Assembly (NCBI GenBank): GCA_024694785.1
Contig: JAILJL010000128.1
Location: 1 to 8,015 of the forward strand
Length of the DNA: 8,015 nucleotides
Direction: 5' to 3'
Origin: Lachnospiraceae bacterium
Lineage (GTDB): Bacteria > Bacillota > Clostridia > Lachnospirales > Lachnospiraceae
Position 1 is the stretch's first letter. The number at the start of each line of letters is the position of its first letter. A program made the translations under genes and the position numbers. Shown here in pieces: positions 1 to 6,920 of this stretch. Under the pieces are notes generated by a model. It ran no database searches. It was not told the DNA's origin and worked only from the letters and a program-made list of their open reading frames with translations.

Positions 1-306
1 CTTCAGACATATGACAGCCTTGTCGATACCAGTGAGAAATATCAGGAAAGTGCCCAGCACGTAGATGACATAATGGCTAAGTTCTCCGAAATGAGCACCA
101 ATGTACAGAATAACATCAACGATATTAAAAGACAAACAGAACTCGTTAATGATTCGGTTGATGATTCAACCCGTGCTATAGCTGATGCAGCAAGCCGTGC
201 TTCCGGTGTATCAACCAATATAGCAAGCATCAACGAAGAAGCCTCCAAAGCAACCGCCATTTCAAATGAACTGGGCGATGCCGTAGGTAGATTCAAAGTT
301 AACTAA
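1..306 (+). CDS. Methyl-accepting chemotaxis protein, C-terminal end (partial)
   Basis: The frame is open from the first base of the window and stops with TAA at 304-306, giving the last 101 residues of a longer protein. The segment is polar, Ala/Ser/Thr-rich and almost free of Gly and Pro, with the heptad spacing of the long antiparallel coiled coil of chemoreceptor signalling domains. It ends in the usual pattern 'INEEASKATAISNELGDAV' followed by RFKVN. In this family the coiled coil relays ligand binding to CheA/CheW and carries methylation sites. The conserved hairpin tip that contacts CheA and CheW, and any sensor or membrane part, lie upstream of the window. There is no C-terminal NWETF-type tether for CheR. 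It is the only plus-strand gene here and converges on the peptidase gene. The family is fairly sure; the signal sensed is unknown. Confidence 0.85.
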   Translation, partial: LQTYDSLVDTSEKYQESAQHVDDIMAKFSEMSTNVQNNINDIKRQTELVNDSVDDSTRAIADAASRASGVSTNIASINEEASKATAISNELGDAVGRFKVN

Positions 307-327
307 TTCATAGCATAATATAAAAAG

Positions 328-353
328 CAAGGCAGCTTATATAAGCTGCCTTG
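328..353. terminator. Bidirectional rho-independent terminator between convergent genes
   Basis: This is a perfect 26-bp palindrome: CAAGGCAGCTTAT at 328-340 followed directly by its reverse complement at 341-353. In practice this gives a stem of about 11 bp with a small A/T loop. On the plus strand it is followed by TCTTTTATTATT, and on the minus strand by CTTTTTATATTATG, so each direction has a U-rich tail. It lies 21 bases after the chemoreceptor stop and 26 bases after the peptidase stop, so one hairpin can serve both genes. Confidence 0.88.
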
Positions 354-379
354 TCTTTTATTATTACCATTGAGTTCTA

Positions 380-1573
380 CTACTTTACCATAAGAAGTGC
401 GGATAATAATCTTGAATACATTTCAAAATGCTTCTTTGCTCTTCCCGGGAAATAGCTGTTTAAATTATCCCAAGTATCATATTCGGTATTCATGAACATT
501 CCGCCGTCACCAAGTGATGTATCATAAGTTTCATAATAGCCGGTATATGCTATGTATTCATCATTTCCCGCAGCAAACCAGTTAGTCGCTTCAAAGTATA
601 CATAAGCAATTCCGACCTCGTCAAAAGGTACATGATCGCTTGCAGGAATAGTTGCAGGTGAATTCACCCAATGATTACGCGGAGCCTTATTATTCTTAGT
701 CCACGGATTGGTATATAACGCATTATCTTCTATTTCAGGTCCTGTACCATGCTCATTAAAGTATCCGTCAAGTGCATCCGGTCCCCATACTTTAATACCC
801 AGGTTTTGTCCTATTCTTACCGCAAGGTTATATGCTCCGAGTAAATCGTCGCTTTCATCATCATTATCAAGATTCTCGGCATTACCGCCGTAAATATTGG
901 CATAATCTCCGAAAGAAAGCGCATCCATGTTGATATAGAAGGCTGTATTTGCTATTTCTTCTTCAGTCATATTTTCAACGAAGAGGTAGCTTCCCTCCAT
1001 TCCTACTTCTTCAGCATCGAAGAACGCAAACTTAATATTATAATACGGAGTTATATCGACAAGTCCTACCGCAGTAGCCAGTAAAAGCGCCATTCCGGAG
1101 CCGTTATCTCCGCATCCGTCTCCATCATAATGTGCACCGACAATAATAGTCTTGGACGTATCTTTTCCTTCTACGGAAAGAATAATATTGCTAATCTTAC
1201 CGTAATCGCATTCACCCTTCTGCTCTTCTATCTGCGAATCCTTGTAACCTGCTTTAATAAGTTCTTCTTTAATCCAAGCTACCGCTTCATCATGCTTATT
1301 ATCATCAGGATCTTCATCCATTACACGCACCGCAAGGTTCTTACCGATATACTCAAGATATTTCATTGCCTTATCGGAAAAATCATATTGAGCAACGTTA
1401 TCAGACGTCACTTCAGTCTCCAAATCTTCAATTGAAAACTCTTTTGCAGGCTCATTATTATTAGTACCGCCTTCATTAGTCTCATTCTTACCGCAAGCTA
1501 CTACCGATATCATAAGCATTACAGCTAGTAATATAGCTATTGTTTTCTTTATCGTCTTATTAATTCTTAACAT
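380..1573 (-). CDS. Lipoprotein M28-family zinc peptidase
   Basis: This predicted membrane-anchored, extracytoplasmic di-zinc aminopeptidase has 397 residues. A basic N-terminus (KTIKK) and a hydrophobic stretch lead to a lipobox, VVAC, with the lipidated Cys at residue 27. An Asn/Glu-rich linker and the peptidase domain follow. The M28 metal set is complete: His148 in GAHYDGD, bridging Asp156 in CGDNGSG, catalytic Glu188 and ligand Glu189 in DAEEVG, Asp217 in NMDA, and His314 in SDHVPFDE. An in-frame ATG lies five codons earlier at 1588, but a perfect GGAGGT (1581-1586) sits inside those codons, seven bases ahead of the ATG at 1573, so 1573 is the better start. A consensus promoter lies just upstream, so the gene can be expressed apart from rsgA. 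The family is secure; whether it trims peptides for nutrition or does something else is not visible. Confidence 0.93.
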   Translation of the reverse strand: MLRINKTIKKTIAILLAVMLMISVVACGKNETNEGGTNNNEPAKEFSIEDLETEVTSDNVAQYDFSDKAMKYLEYIGKNLAVRVMDEDPDDNKHDEAVAWIKEELIKAGYKDSQIEEQKGECDYGKISNIILSVEGKDTSKTIIVGAHYDGDGCGDNGSGMALLLATAVGLVDITPYYNIKFAFFDAEEVGMEGSYLFVENMTEEEIANTAFYINMDALSFGDYANIYGGNAENLDNDDESDDLLGAYNLAVRIGQNLGIKVWGPDALDGYFNEHGTGPEIEDNALYTNPWTKNNKAPRNHWVNSPATIPASDHVPFDEVGIAYVYFEATNWFAAGNDEYIAYTGYYETYDTSLGDGGMFMNTEYDTWDNLNSYFPGRAKKHFEMYSRLLSALLMVK

Positions 1574-1580
1574 CGTTAAT

Positions 1581-1586
1581 ACCTCC
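1581..1586 (-). promoter_or_regulatory. Ribosome binding site that fixes the peptidase start
   Basis: On the minus strand this reads GGAGGT, seven bases before the ATG at 1571-1573. The longer open frame starting at 1588 would use these bases as codons 2 and 3, and has no comparable Shine-Dalgarno sequence of its own, so the shorter start is preferred. Confidence 0.85.
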
Positions 1587-1602
1587 ATAAATCGATATTC
1601 CT

Positions 1603-1631
1603 ATTATATATTCGTTAAATATAAGTGTCTA
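1603..1631 (-). promoter_or_regulatory. Sigma-A-type promoter for the M28 peptidase gene
   Basis: On the minus strand the -35 box is TAGACA (1626-1631, five of six matches to TTGACA). A 17-bp spacer follows, then a perfect TATAAT -10 box (1603-1608). The start point would fall near 1596, giving a leader of about 23 bases that contains the GGAGGT ribosome binding site. The promoter begins only about 20 bases past the rsgA stop, and no clear terminator hairpin separates them, so rsgA read-through may also reach the peptidase. Confidence 0.8.
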
Positions 1632-1653
1632 TTCTCCACCATTTTTTTAAGAA

Positions 1654-2631
1654 TTAATACACAATCTTCTTGCGTGCTTTCTGTAATTTCGCAATTTCTT
1701 TCTTCTTACCGCTGTTATTCTTATTCTCAATGCTCAAACTCGTATATAACTCAAGACGCTCACGTGCTAATTCGCCACGTTCTATCGCCGCTTTAACTGC
1801 GCATCCCGGTTCCGTCTTATGCTTACAATCACTGAACTTACACTGCCTTTCAAGTTCGATTATATCCGCAAAAGTGCTGTCAATTCCTTCTTCAATATTT
1901 GCCATTCCGATTTCACGCATTCCCGGGGTATCAATAATCGAGGTTCCGCATTTTAAGTCAATTATCTGTCTATGGGTAGTCGTATGCTTACCTGTCGAAT
2001 CGGATTCTCGGACAGCCCCGGTCTTCATAACCTCTTCTCCTGCCATTGCATTAATAAGAGTTGATTTTCCTGCACCGGATGAGCCAATGAGGCATATAGT
2101 GACTCCGGGCTTGAAATATTCTCCGACTTCTTCAAGTCCAATCCCGTAAAGAGCTGATATTGCATGTACCTTGATTCCATCTGCGATTCCTTCCACTTCA
2201 CTTACATATCTTCCAACGTTATTGCAACAGTCCGATTTCGTAAGAATCACAACCGGTATCGTGTCTCCTTCAAGTGCCACACTCACATATCGCGCTATCC
2301 TGTTATAACTATAATCTTCATTTAAAGCCGTGACTATAAAAGTATAATCCGCATTGGCTACCATATACTGCATAGTTGCGGTTTTCGCCTGATCAGGACG
2401 CTTAAGAACGCTCTTTCTCTCGCAGACCCTATATATTACGCTTTCACCAATAGTGTTGTACATAACCTCGACATAGTCGCCTACTATAGGAAAACTTCCC
2501 TCAGGCATATCATAAAAACTTCCTTTAAGTTTTGCCGGAATCTCCTTGCCATTCACTTTTACAATAAAAAGATTCCTTTGGCATTCATATACTCTGCCTA
2601 CTGTCAATTCAGTATTCTTAATACTATTCAT
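1654..2631 (-). CDS. rsgA: Ribosome small-subunit biogenesis GTPase RsgA
   Basis: RsgA (YjeQ/YloQ) is a cytosolic GTPase that binds the 30S subunit late in maturation and is stimulated by it. The 325 residues show the family's three parts in order. An N-terminal OB fold covers roughly residues 8-72. A circularly permuted GTPase domain then has G4 (TKSD, 131-134) and G5 (SA, 159-160) ahead of G1 (GSSGAGKST, 183-191), the switch region GKHTTTHRQ (214-222) and G3 (DTPG, 234-237). The C-terminal zinc-binding helical domain has Cys264, Cys269, His271 and Cys277 in the usual C-x4-C-x-H-x5-C spacing. The tail is Lys/Arg-rich. The start at 2631 is preceded by GGAG with an 8-base gap. All catalytic elements look intact, and length is typical for the family. 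It appears to be a single-gene unit. Confidence 0.97.
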   Translation of the reverse strand: MNSIKNTELTVGRVYECQRNLFIVKVNGKEIPAKLKGSFYDMPEGSFPIVGDYVEVMYNTIGESVIYRVCERKSVLKRPDQAKTATMQYMVANADYTFIVTALNEDYSYNRIARYVSVALEGDTIPVVILTKSDCCNNVGRYVSEVEGIADGIKVHAISALYGIGLEEVGEYFKPGVTICLIGSSGAGKSTLINAMAGEEVMKTGAVRESDSTGKHTTTHRQIIDLKCGTSIIDTPGMREIGMANIEEGIDSTFADIIELERQCKFSDCKHKTEPGCAVKAAIERGELARERLELYTSLSIENKNNSGKKKEIAKLQKARKKIVY

Positions 2632-2691
2632 CTTTCATTCTCCGTTTCAAATTATTAAATGTACATAAGCTTACCTGTGATCCGGGGAATC

Positions 2692-2721
2692 AGTATATTA
2701 ATTGAAAAGTACGCCTGAAAA
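2692..2721 (-). promoter_or_regulatory. rsgA: Possible promoter for rsgA
   Basis: On the minus strand TTTTCA (2716-2721) and TATACT (2692-2697) are separated by 18 bp, placing a start near 2685 and a leader of about 55 bases. The -10 box is good and the -35 box mediocre. The position fits, because the upstream transcription unit seems to end at the hairpin at 2735-2756, so rsgA needs its own promoter in this gap. Confidence 0.45.
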
Positions 2722-2726
2722 ATGGC

Positions 2727-2756
2727 ATAAAGAAACCGTGACTAATAAGCCACGGT
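2727..2756 (-). terminator. Rho-independent terminator after the decayed gene cluster
   Basis: Read on the minus strand, the stem ACCGTG / CACGGT (2751-2756 and 2735-2740) closes a 10-base loop and runs into TTTCTTTAT. The six-pair stem is modest but followed by a proper U-rich run. It lies about 55 bases after the last stop codon of the decayed reading frame that ends at 2811, so it probably ended that original transcript. The rest of the gap 2632-2810 holds the rsgA leader and no convincing gene. Confidence 0.65.
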
Positions 2757-2810
2757 CAAAGAATCGTTATAATCAATTAAAATCCAATAACCGAGGACAC
2801 AATTGCGTAT

Positions 2811-3134
2811 TCATTTATAATCTCCATATTCATAACAAACATCAACTGCACCTCGCTTTCTTAAATATTCAACATTGATAATATAGCAAATTTAATATCA
2901 CTCGTCAACAGGCATTACGCATGTTGTAAAAAACTCCTTAGCTCCTTCTTTACCGAAAACCGTCTTCGTATGCATCGTCATAAAGCTGCCAAACCCGGGC
3001 ACCTTATATCTTTCCGTATTAAACTTCATAAGTTTAGGAAATCTTGGATATGAGAAGTTCGTATATCTGTCTTCCTTAACCTCCGTATATTCTCTCCCAT
3101 CAAGGAATATCGCCGTCATCTGTTTCAAGAGCAA
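2811..3134 (-). pseudogene. Remnant of an unrecognised gene: 5' end lost, two in-frame stops
   Basis: A 78-codon open stretch (3134-2898) starts only with TTG or ATG codons that lack a ribosome binding site, and it overlaps the end of the VOC fragment in another frame. It reads like a normal protein (for example YTNFSYPRFPKLMKFNTERY, then GFGSFMTMHTKTVFG). It stops at TGA 2898-2900, with a TAA two codons on at 2892-2894. The same frame then continues open to TGA at 2811, giving about 26 residues including INVEYLRKRGAVDVCYEYGD, also protein-like. The simplest reading is the back part of one gene whose start was lost in a deletion that joined it to the VOC gene, and which later acquired two stops. 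I do not recognise the family with certainty. If the 78-codon piece is expressed at all it would be a short fragment. Confidence 0.6.
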
Positions 3135-3333
3135 AGTGGCAGACAGCTCCCGTCTCCTTAATGCCTCCGCCTGTCGTAAAGATCTCTATAAGACCGTTAC
3201 CCGTATCAATCATCATTCCGTCTTTCCAGGCTCTTACAAGCTTTAAGCCAAGAATGTCCACATAGAACTCTTTAACCTTATCAGCTTCTTCTTTATTGCA
3301 CTTCAATGAAATGTGATGTATTCCTTTAATCAT
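3100..3333 (-). pseudogene. VOC (glyoxalase/bleomycin-resistance) family protein, N-terminal half only
   Basis: The 77-codon frame starts at an ATG with an AGGTGAG ribosome binding site four bases upstream, eleven bases after the stop of the HD-domain remnant, so the two were co-transcribed. It begins in classic VOC style: GIHHISLK, a helix, then FYVDILGLKLVRAW, a strand ending NGLIEIF (Glu50), and CHFALETDD (His66), which should open the second beta-alpha-beta module. Intact single-domain members run about 120-130 residues with 'DVDA...' after ALETDD. Here the homology ends abruptly at that point, four unrelated residues follow, and the frame stops. His6/His7, Glu50 and His66 are candidate metal ligands, but half the fold is gone, so activity is unlikely. 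The sequence after the break belongs to a different gene remnant in another frame, which points to a deletion joining two genes. Confidence 0.78.
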
Positions 3334-3344
3334 TTTCTCACCTT

Positions 3345-3721
3345 CTAATTAATCATTTCCTGTACTACCTGCTGTATACGTTCTCTATCCCAGAAAAAGT
3401 CTTCCATAGGATTACGCAATGCATGATGCGCGCAATCCGCATCCTTTATAATCTCATCCAATACGCTTCCCTTAACATGTTTATCGCTATGATTATAGAC
3501 TGCCTGATACATCATTTCTTTTTCTTCATCCGTAAACTGTGTAAGCTTATCAAGTACATCTTTCTGTCATATCCACGCTTCAGTGCAAGAATCGCCGCAC
3601 ATAATCCCGTACCATATAAATGAACATAAGCGCCACGCTTATCTTCTTCGTCTGTAATCCCCTTAATTAAAGGATCAATTAGATTTCTCGCTTCATCAAG
3701 TCTTGTGTACTGTCGCTCCAT
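3345..3721 (-). pseudogene. HD-domain phosphohydrolase-like protein with internal deletion and frameshift
   Basis: The gene has a strong AGGAGG ribosome binding site nine bases before the ATG at 3721. It starts like small clostridial HD-domain proteins: RLDEARNLIDPLIKGITDEE, then AYVHLYG with the first conserved His (residue 34), up to LKRGYDRK at residue 54. The frame then changes. That frame would end with nonsense at 3512, while the -1/+2 frame from about 3560 carries the family's C-terminal part: LTQFTDEEKEMM, YNHSDK, the last metal Asp in IKDAD, then LRNPMEDFFWDRERIQ, ending at TAG 3345-3347. The middle segment that should hold the LHD metal dyad, roughly 30-40 residues, is missing. This is a deletion, not just a single-base slip. 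Without the HD dyad the product could not bind metal as the family does. Normal members are roughly 150-160 residues. The precise substrate of the family is unknown. Confidence 0.8.
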
Positions 3722-3740
3722 TAACTTTTTCCTCCTGTAA

Positions 3741-3765
3741 CAAAAGCCCAGTCATAAGGCCGGGC
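3741..3765 (-). terminator. Rho-independent terminator after the GT-B-like gene
   Basis: On the minus strand, GCCCGG (3760-3765) pairs with CTGGGC (3746-3751, one G-U pair) around an 8-base loop and is followed at once by TTTTG. It begins eight bases after the stop of the gene ending at 3774. Its U-tract lies only four bases ahead of the AGGAGG ribosome binding site (3731-3736) of the decayed HD gene, with no room for a promoter between, so that gene would be reached only by read-through. Confidence 0.8.
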
Positions 3766-3773
3766 CAACATTA

Positions 3774-5273
3774 TTATATATTCTTCTTTGCCATTGCAAG
3801 CTCTACGACCTTATACGCTCCGTCATATAAGCCAATACCCTTATTGCGGATAATGGAATCGCACATATCCTTTAACAAGTCACTATCCATAAATAAATCT
3901 ATCATCTGCAATGTATGCGGAATATCACGGCACTCGAGCGTTCCGTCACCCATTTCTGCAGAGTGGATTGCACCCCACATCTCATGCTTTCCTACTCTCT
4001 TAATGAAGAGCTTCGGAATCGGATAAAAGGCCAATTCACTTGGCTTAGTAACAAGCACGTCAGCGCTTCTCATTAAAAGATTAGTCGCATACACAGCTTC
4101 AAATATATTCTTATGCCAGAATCCATGGATTCCGGTTACATCCTCATTAAGAGCTTTTTCCGCGAATGACGTTGTCTCTACGAAATCATCAAAGTGCTCG
4201 GTTGACACAACATTCATCTCAGGGATTTCTTTCATAAGCTCATCCCAGACATTCTTATAATCACCGACATTTACGTAAAGAACTGCCTTATTAGCTTTAA
4301 TCTTAGGAAGAAGATACTTAATAATTTCTGCAAATATCTCCTTCTGCGCACCGGCTCCGCCTATTGTAAGTAAGAATCTCATTGGCTTGCCGGAATTCTT
4401 TCGCTCCATTCTCTTCTTGCAGTCTTCTTCTATATTGGCTACAAGCTCATGGTCGATGTAATGACCTGTATAATAGAGACTTCCTTCAGGCATAGGTTTA
4501 AGGACCTTATCCTTCTCCATGCCGTTAAGAATCTTATATCCCATATATGCATTCTGACACTGGATTGTATGGATGCTGCCTTCCGATAAATGTAACGCCA
4601 TCGGCCAGTTATCCGGAATTGCGTTAACGACATACTTCATTCCGGCATGAATTGCTGCCTGTGCAGGCCATACATGCGTACCCACAACCGGGATATCCTT
4701 AGGCACATTCTTATATACAGGTGCCATAAGCTCTGCATTCTTCTGGTCCGAAGCATTGTAAGAAAGCGCTCTGAATCCTTCGTAATTAAGCGGTTCCCAG
4801 ATAAACTTATTAAAAAGCTTATACTTCGATAATCTCGAACCCATGGAATATAAGTCATTCTGTGCACCGATAACCTTGGTACAGGTTGTCTTGCCGTATG
4901 AATTAAGGTCCATCCAGTAAGGCGTATATCCCATATGATGAGCAGCGGATGCAATCGCCATTGATATTCTGTAATGACCGAATCCCATGCGGATATTTCC
5001 TACTATAATTCCCTTCTCTGTATCCCAAGTAGCTTCCGGTAATCCATCCGGGTGTTTTGATCTATCAAAGTGAGCGTTTTTATCAAGATCACCCACAAGT
5101 ACGTTCATTACGCCGAGGCTCTTACCGATATACGGATTCTCTTCGATATATGTAGGATATGATTTCTCCGTATCGTCACCGTACTTACGAATGAATTTAT
5201 TCTTAGACGCGACAGCCTTCTTAACCACCTTATTACTCATCTCATTACCGAATATAGCTTTTGACTTATCCAT
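3774..5273 (-). CDS. Uncharacterised GT-B-like (MurG/MGDG-synthase-like) protein
   Basis: The 499 residues have no signal peptide or clear transmembrane helix, so the protein is likely cytosolic or peripheral at the membrane. After a basic N-terminus, residues 88-123 read GIIVGNIRMGFGHYRISMAI, a strand-loop-helix with a G-F-G-H element as in the N-terminal half of MGDG-synthase and MurG-type GT-B enzymes. A second Rossmann-like half begins near 297: FLLTIGGAGAQKE (301-312), a strand at 330-336 (AVLYVNV), ADVLVTKPSE (404-413), and PKLFIKRVGKHEMWGA (420-435). These resemble the nucleotide-sugar side of GT-B folds, where a T-K-P-S-E type loop and a following G-x-H/E-x-x-N/G stretch grip the donor. 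The start at 5273 has AAGGA eight bases upstream. Promoter and terminator make it a single-gene unit. Donor and acceptor are unknown; a non-transferase relative such as an epimerase-like GT-B protein is also possible. Confidence 0.72.
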   Translation of the reverse strand: MDKSKAIFGNEMSNKVVKKAVASKNKFIRKYGDDTEKSYPTYIEENPYIGKSLGVMNVLVGDLDKNAHFDRSKHPDGLPEATWDTEKGIIVGNIRMGFGHYRISMAIASAAHHMGYTPYWMDLNSYGKTTCTKVIGAQNDLYSMGSRLSKYKLFNKFIWEPLNYEGFRALSYNASDQKNAELMAPVYKNVPKDIPVVGTHVWPAQAAIHAGMKYVVNAIPDNWPMALHLSEGSIHTIQCQNAYMGYKILNGMEKDKVLKPMPEGSLYYTGHYIDHELVANIEEDCKKRMERKNSGKPMRFLLTIGGAGAQKEIFAEIIKYLLPKIKANKAVLYVNVGDYKNVWDELMKEIPEMNVVSTEHFDDFVETTSFAEKALNEDVTGIHGFWHKNIFEAVYATNLLMRSADVLVTKPSELAFYPIPKLFIKRVGKHEMWGAIHSAEMGDGTLECRDIPHTLQMIDLFMDSDLLKDMCDSIIRNKGIGLYDGAYKVVELAMAKKNI

Positions 5274-5335
5274 CTTGCTTTTCCTTCCATTTTATAAAAC
5301 TATGTAAATCAAGAAAGATTACATGAATTATGGAT

Positions 5336-5363
5336 ATTCTATCACAATCAAAGATATTGTAAA
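5336..5363 (-). promoter_or_regulatory. Promoter for the GT-B-like gene
   Basis: On the minus strand TTTACA (5358-5363), a 16-bp spacer and TAGAAT (5336-5341) with a TGA directly before it form an extended -10 promoter. Transcription would start near 5329, giving a leader of about 55 bases. An A/T-rich inverted repeat, TAAAAGT...ACTTTTA, at about 5360-5383 overlaps the -35 box. It could be a weak terminator stem for the ATPase gene, an operator, or chance. The rest of the 135-base gap 5274-5408 shows nothing else. Confidence 0.6.
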
Positions 5364-5408
5364 AGTCACTTAAAATACTTTTATCCGGTGCCACATCCAA
5401 AGCCATTA

Positions 5409-6920
5409 TTATTCATTCACTCTCTTCATATAACTGACCGTTCCATTATCAATACACAGAACATAATCACAGCACATATCGATGAACTCGGGATCATGCG
5501 TTGCAACAAGTATCGTATTACCAAAATCTGCCAGCTTTTTTAAAAGCTCTCCGACTCTTTGCATATGAAGGTAATCGAGTCCCGATGTCGGCTCGTCAAA
5601 CAGCATCAGCTTCGCATTTGCCGCAATTGCCGAAGCAATAGCCACTCTTTGCTTCTGACCACCCGATAAAGCCATCGGATGCTTGTCCTTGCACTTTAAT
5701 ATTCCAAGCCTATCAAGTAAACTTATGCAGAAAGCTCTATCCTTTACCTTCATTGAAAGAAGAACCTCTTCGGTAACGCTGTCGGTAAAAAGCTGATGGT
5801 TCACATCCTGCATTACCATGTAACTTAAATCAAGCCTTTCTCTGCCCTTATATACGATATCGTCACACTCGATAACTCCTTTACAGCCATTTTCAAGCCC
5901 GCATACGCATCGTAAAAAAGTCGATTTGCCGGTTCCGTTTTTACCTATAACACCAATTACCGCCCCTTTAGGCAAGATAAGTCTGCTGATATTAAGTGAC
6001 AGGCACTCGTCTTTTTCAGTGAAGTGTCGCCTAAAGATTAAATGCGGCTTCTTTTTGTACGAGAAATAGAAATCCCTTAATACAACCCTCTCTTTAATTC
6101 CGTGTACATCAGCTGAAAGCCCGGAACTTTTATCTGCAATAACCTCATCAAAGTAATTCCTTACAGATAATGGTCGAAGTCTTAATTCTCTTATCTCGGA
6201 ATCGCTTTTATCAAAGAATTCATCTCCGGTCCAGGTATAATTAAGTGCTCCTCTCTTCATAAGAATCACTCTGTCAATCAGGTCCCTAAGATACCACAGG
6301 CGATGCTCGGATATAATAATGGTTATCCCCCGACTTTTCCATAGTTCTATCTGCTTACGAAGCTTCTCTATCGCCACAAGATCAAGGTTTGATGAAGGCT
6401 CATCAAGTAGTATGATTCCGGGTAAAAGCGCTGATACCGAAGCGCACGCAATTAACTGCTTCTCACCGCCGGACAACTCAAATAAGCTTCTGTCCATAAG
6501 CTTCTCTATATGCATATCTTTAATAACCGCATTTTTTCTTCTTATGATCTCTGAGGGCTCAAGCCCGATATTCTCCGCGCCAAATACAATCTCTCCATCC
6601 GTATCAACCGAGAAGAATTGACTTCTCGGATTCTGAAACACGGTTCCAACGACCCCTGCAAGCTCATATAGTTCAGTTTTCGCTATATCACGCCCGTCCA
6701 CTGTAACCTTGCCCTCTAACTCCCCGGCATAATAATGAGGTATAAGGCCATTTATTAATCTTATTAAAGTTGTCTTGCCTGATCCCGACTCGCCTGTCAG
6801 AAGAATGGTTTCGCCCTTTTTCACATTAAGACTCACATCATCCAGCAATTTAGCACCGGACCCTTTATATTTAAAGCTTACACGCTCTATCTTAATTATA
6901 TCTTCCACACTACGCCTCAC
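5409..6920 (-). CDS. ECF transporter ATPase, two EcfA domains fused
   Basis: One 503-residue polypeptide carries both cytosolic ATPase domains of an energy-coupling-factor importer, which drive uptake through EcfT. Domain 1 has Walker A GESGSGKTT (43-51), Q-loop FQNPRSQFFS (from 95), signature LSGGEKQ (149-155), Walker B IILLDEPSSNLD and switch His206 in SEHR. A linker of about 60 residues (roughly 220-280) leads to domain 2: Walker A GKNGTGKST (326-334), Q-loop Gln371 in MQDVNHQLF, signature LSGGQKQR (418-425), Walker B LMLFDEPTSGLD and His475 in ATHD. Both sites look catalytically complete. The GTG start at 6920 overlaps the ecfT stop (GTGA) but has no good ribosome binding site. A second GTG four codons on (6908) has GAGG six bases ahead and may be the true start. 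Many ECF systems use separate ecfA1 and ecfA2; here they are one gene. Confidence 0.95.
   Translation of the reverse strand: MRRSVEDIIKIERVSFKYKGSGAKLLDDVSLNVKKGETILLTGESGSGKTTLIRLINGLIPHYYAGELEGKVTVDGRDIAKTELYELAGVVGTVFQNPRSQFFSVDTDGEIVFGAENIGLEPSEIIRRKNAVIKDMHIEKLMDRSLFELSGGEKQLIACASVSALLPGIILLDEPSSNLDLVAIEKLRKQIELWKSRGITIIISEHRLWYLRDLIDRVILMKRGALNYTWTGDEFFDKSDSEIRELRLRPLSVRNYFDEVIADKSSGLSADVHGIKERVVLRDFYFSYKKKPHLIFRRHFTEKDECLSLNISRLILPKGAVIGVIGKNGTGKSTFLRCVCGLENGCKGVIECDDIVYKGRERLDLSYMVMQDVNHQLFTDSVTEEVLLSMKVKDRAFCISLLDRLGILKCKDKHPMALSGGQKQRVAIASAIAANAKLMLFDEPTSGLDYLHMQRVGELLKKLADFGNTILVATHDPEFIDMCCDYVLCIDNGTVSYMKRVNE

Noticed and set aside
1670..2149. Plus-strand open frame of 159 codons
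   Set aside because: It lies wholly inside rsgA on the opposite strand, has no ribosome binding site or recognisable motif, and rsgA is certain.
2777..2842. Minus-strand 21-codon ORF with GAGGTG six bases before its ATG
   Set aside because: It overlaps the decayed gene's frame (2811 onward) in a different frame and has no recognisable feature. The apparent ribosome binding site falls in what looks like former coding sequence, so it is probably chance.
4439..4954. Minus-strand open frames in another phase within the GT-B-like gene
   Set aside because: They are shadows of an intact 499-codon gene, with no start signals and low-complexity residue use unlike real proteins.
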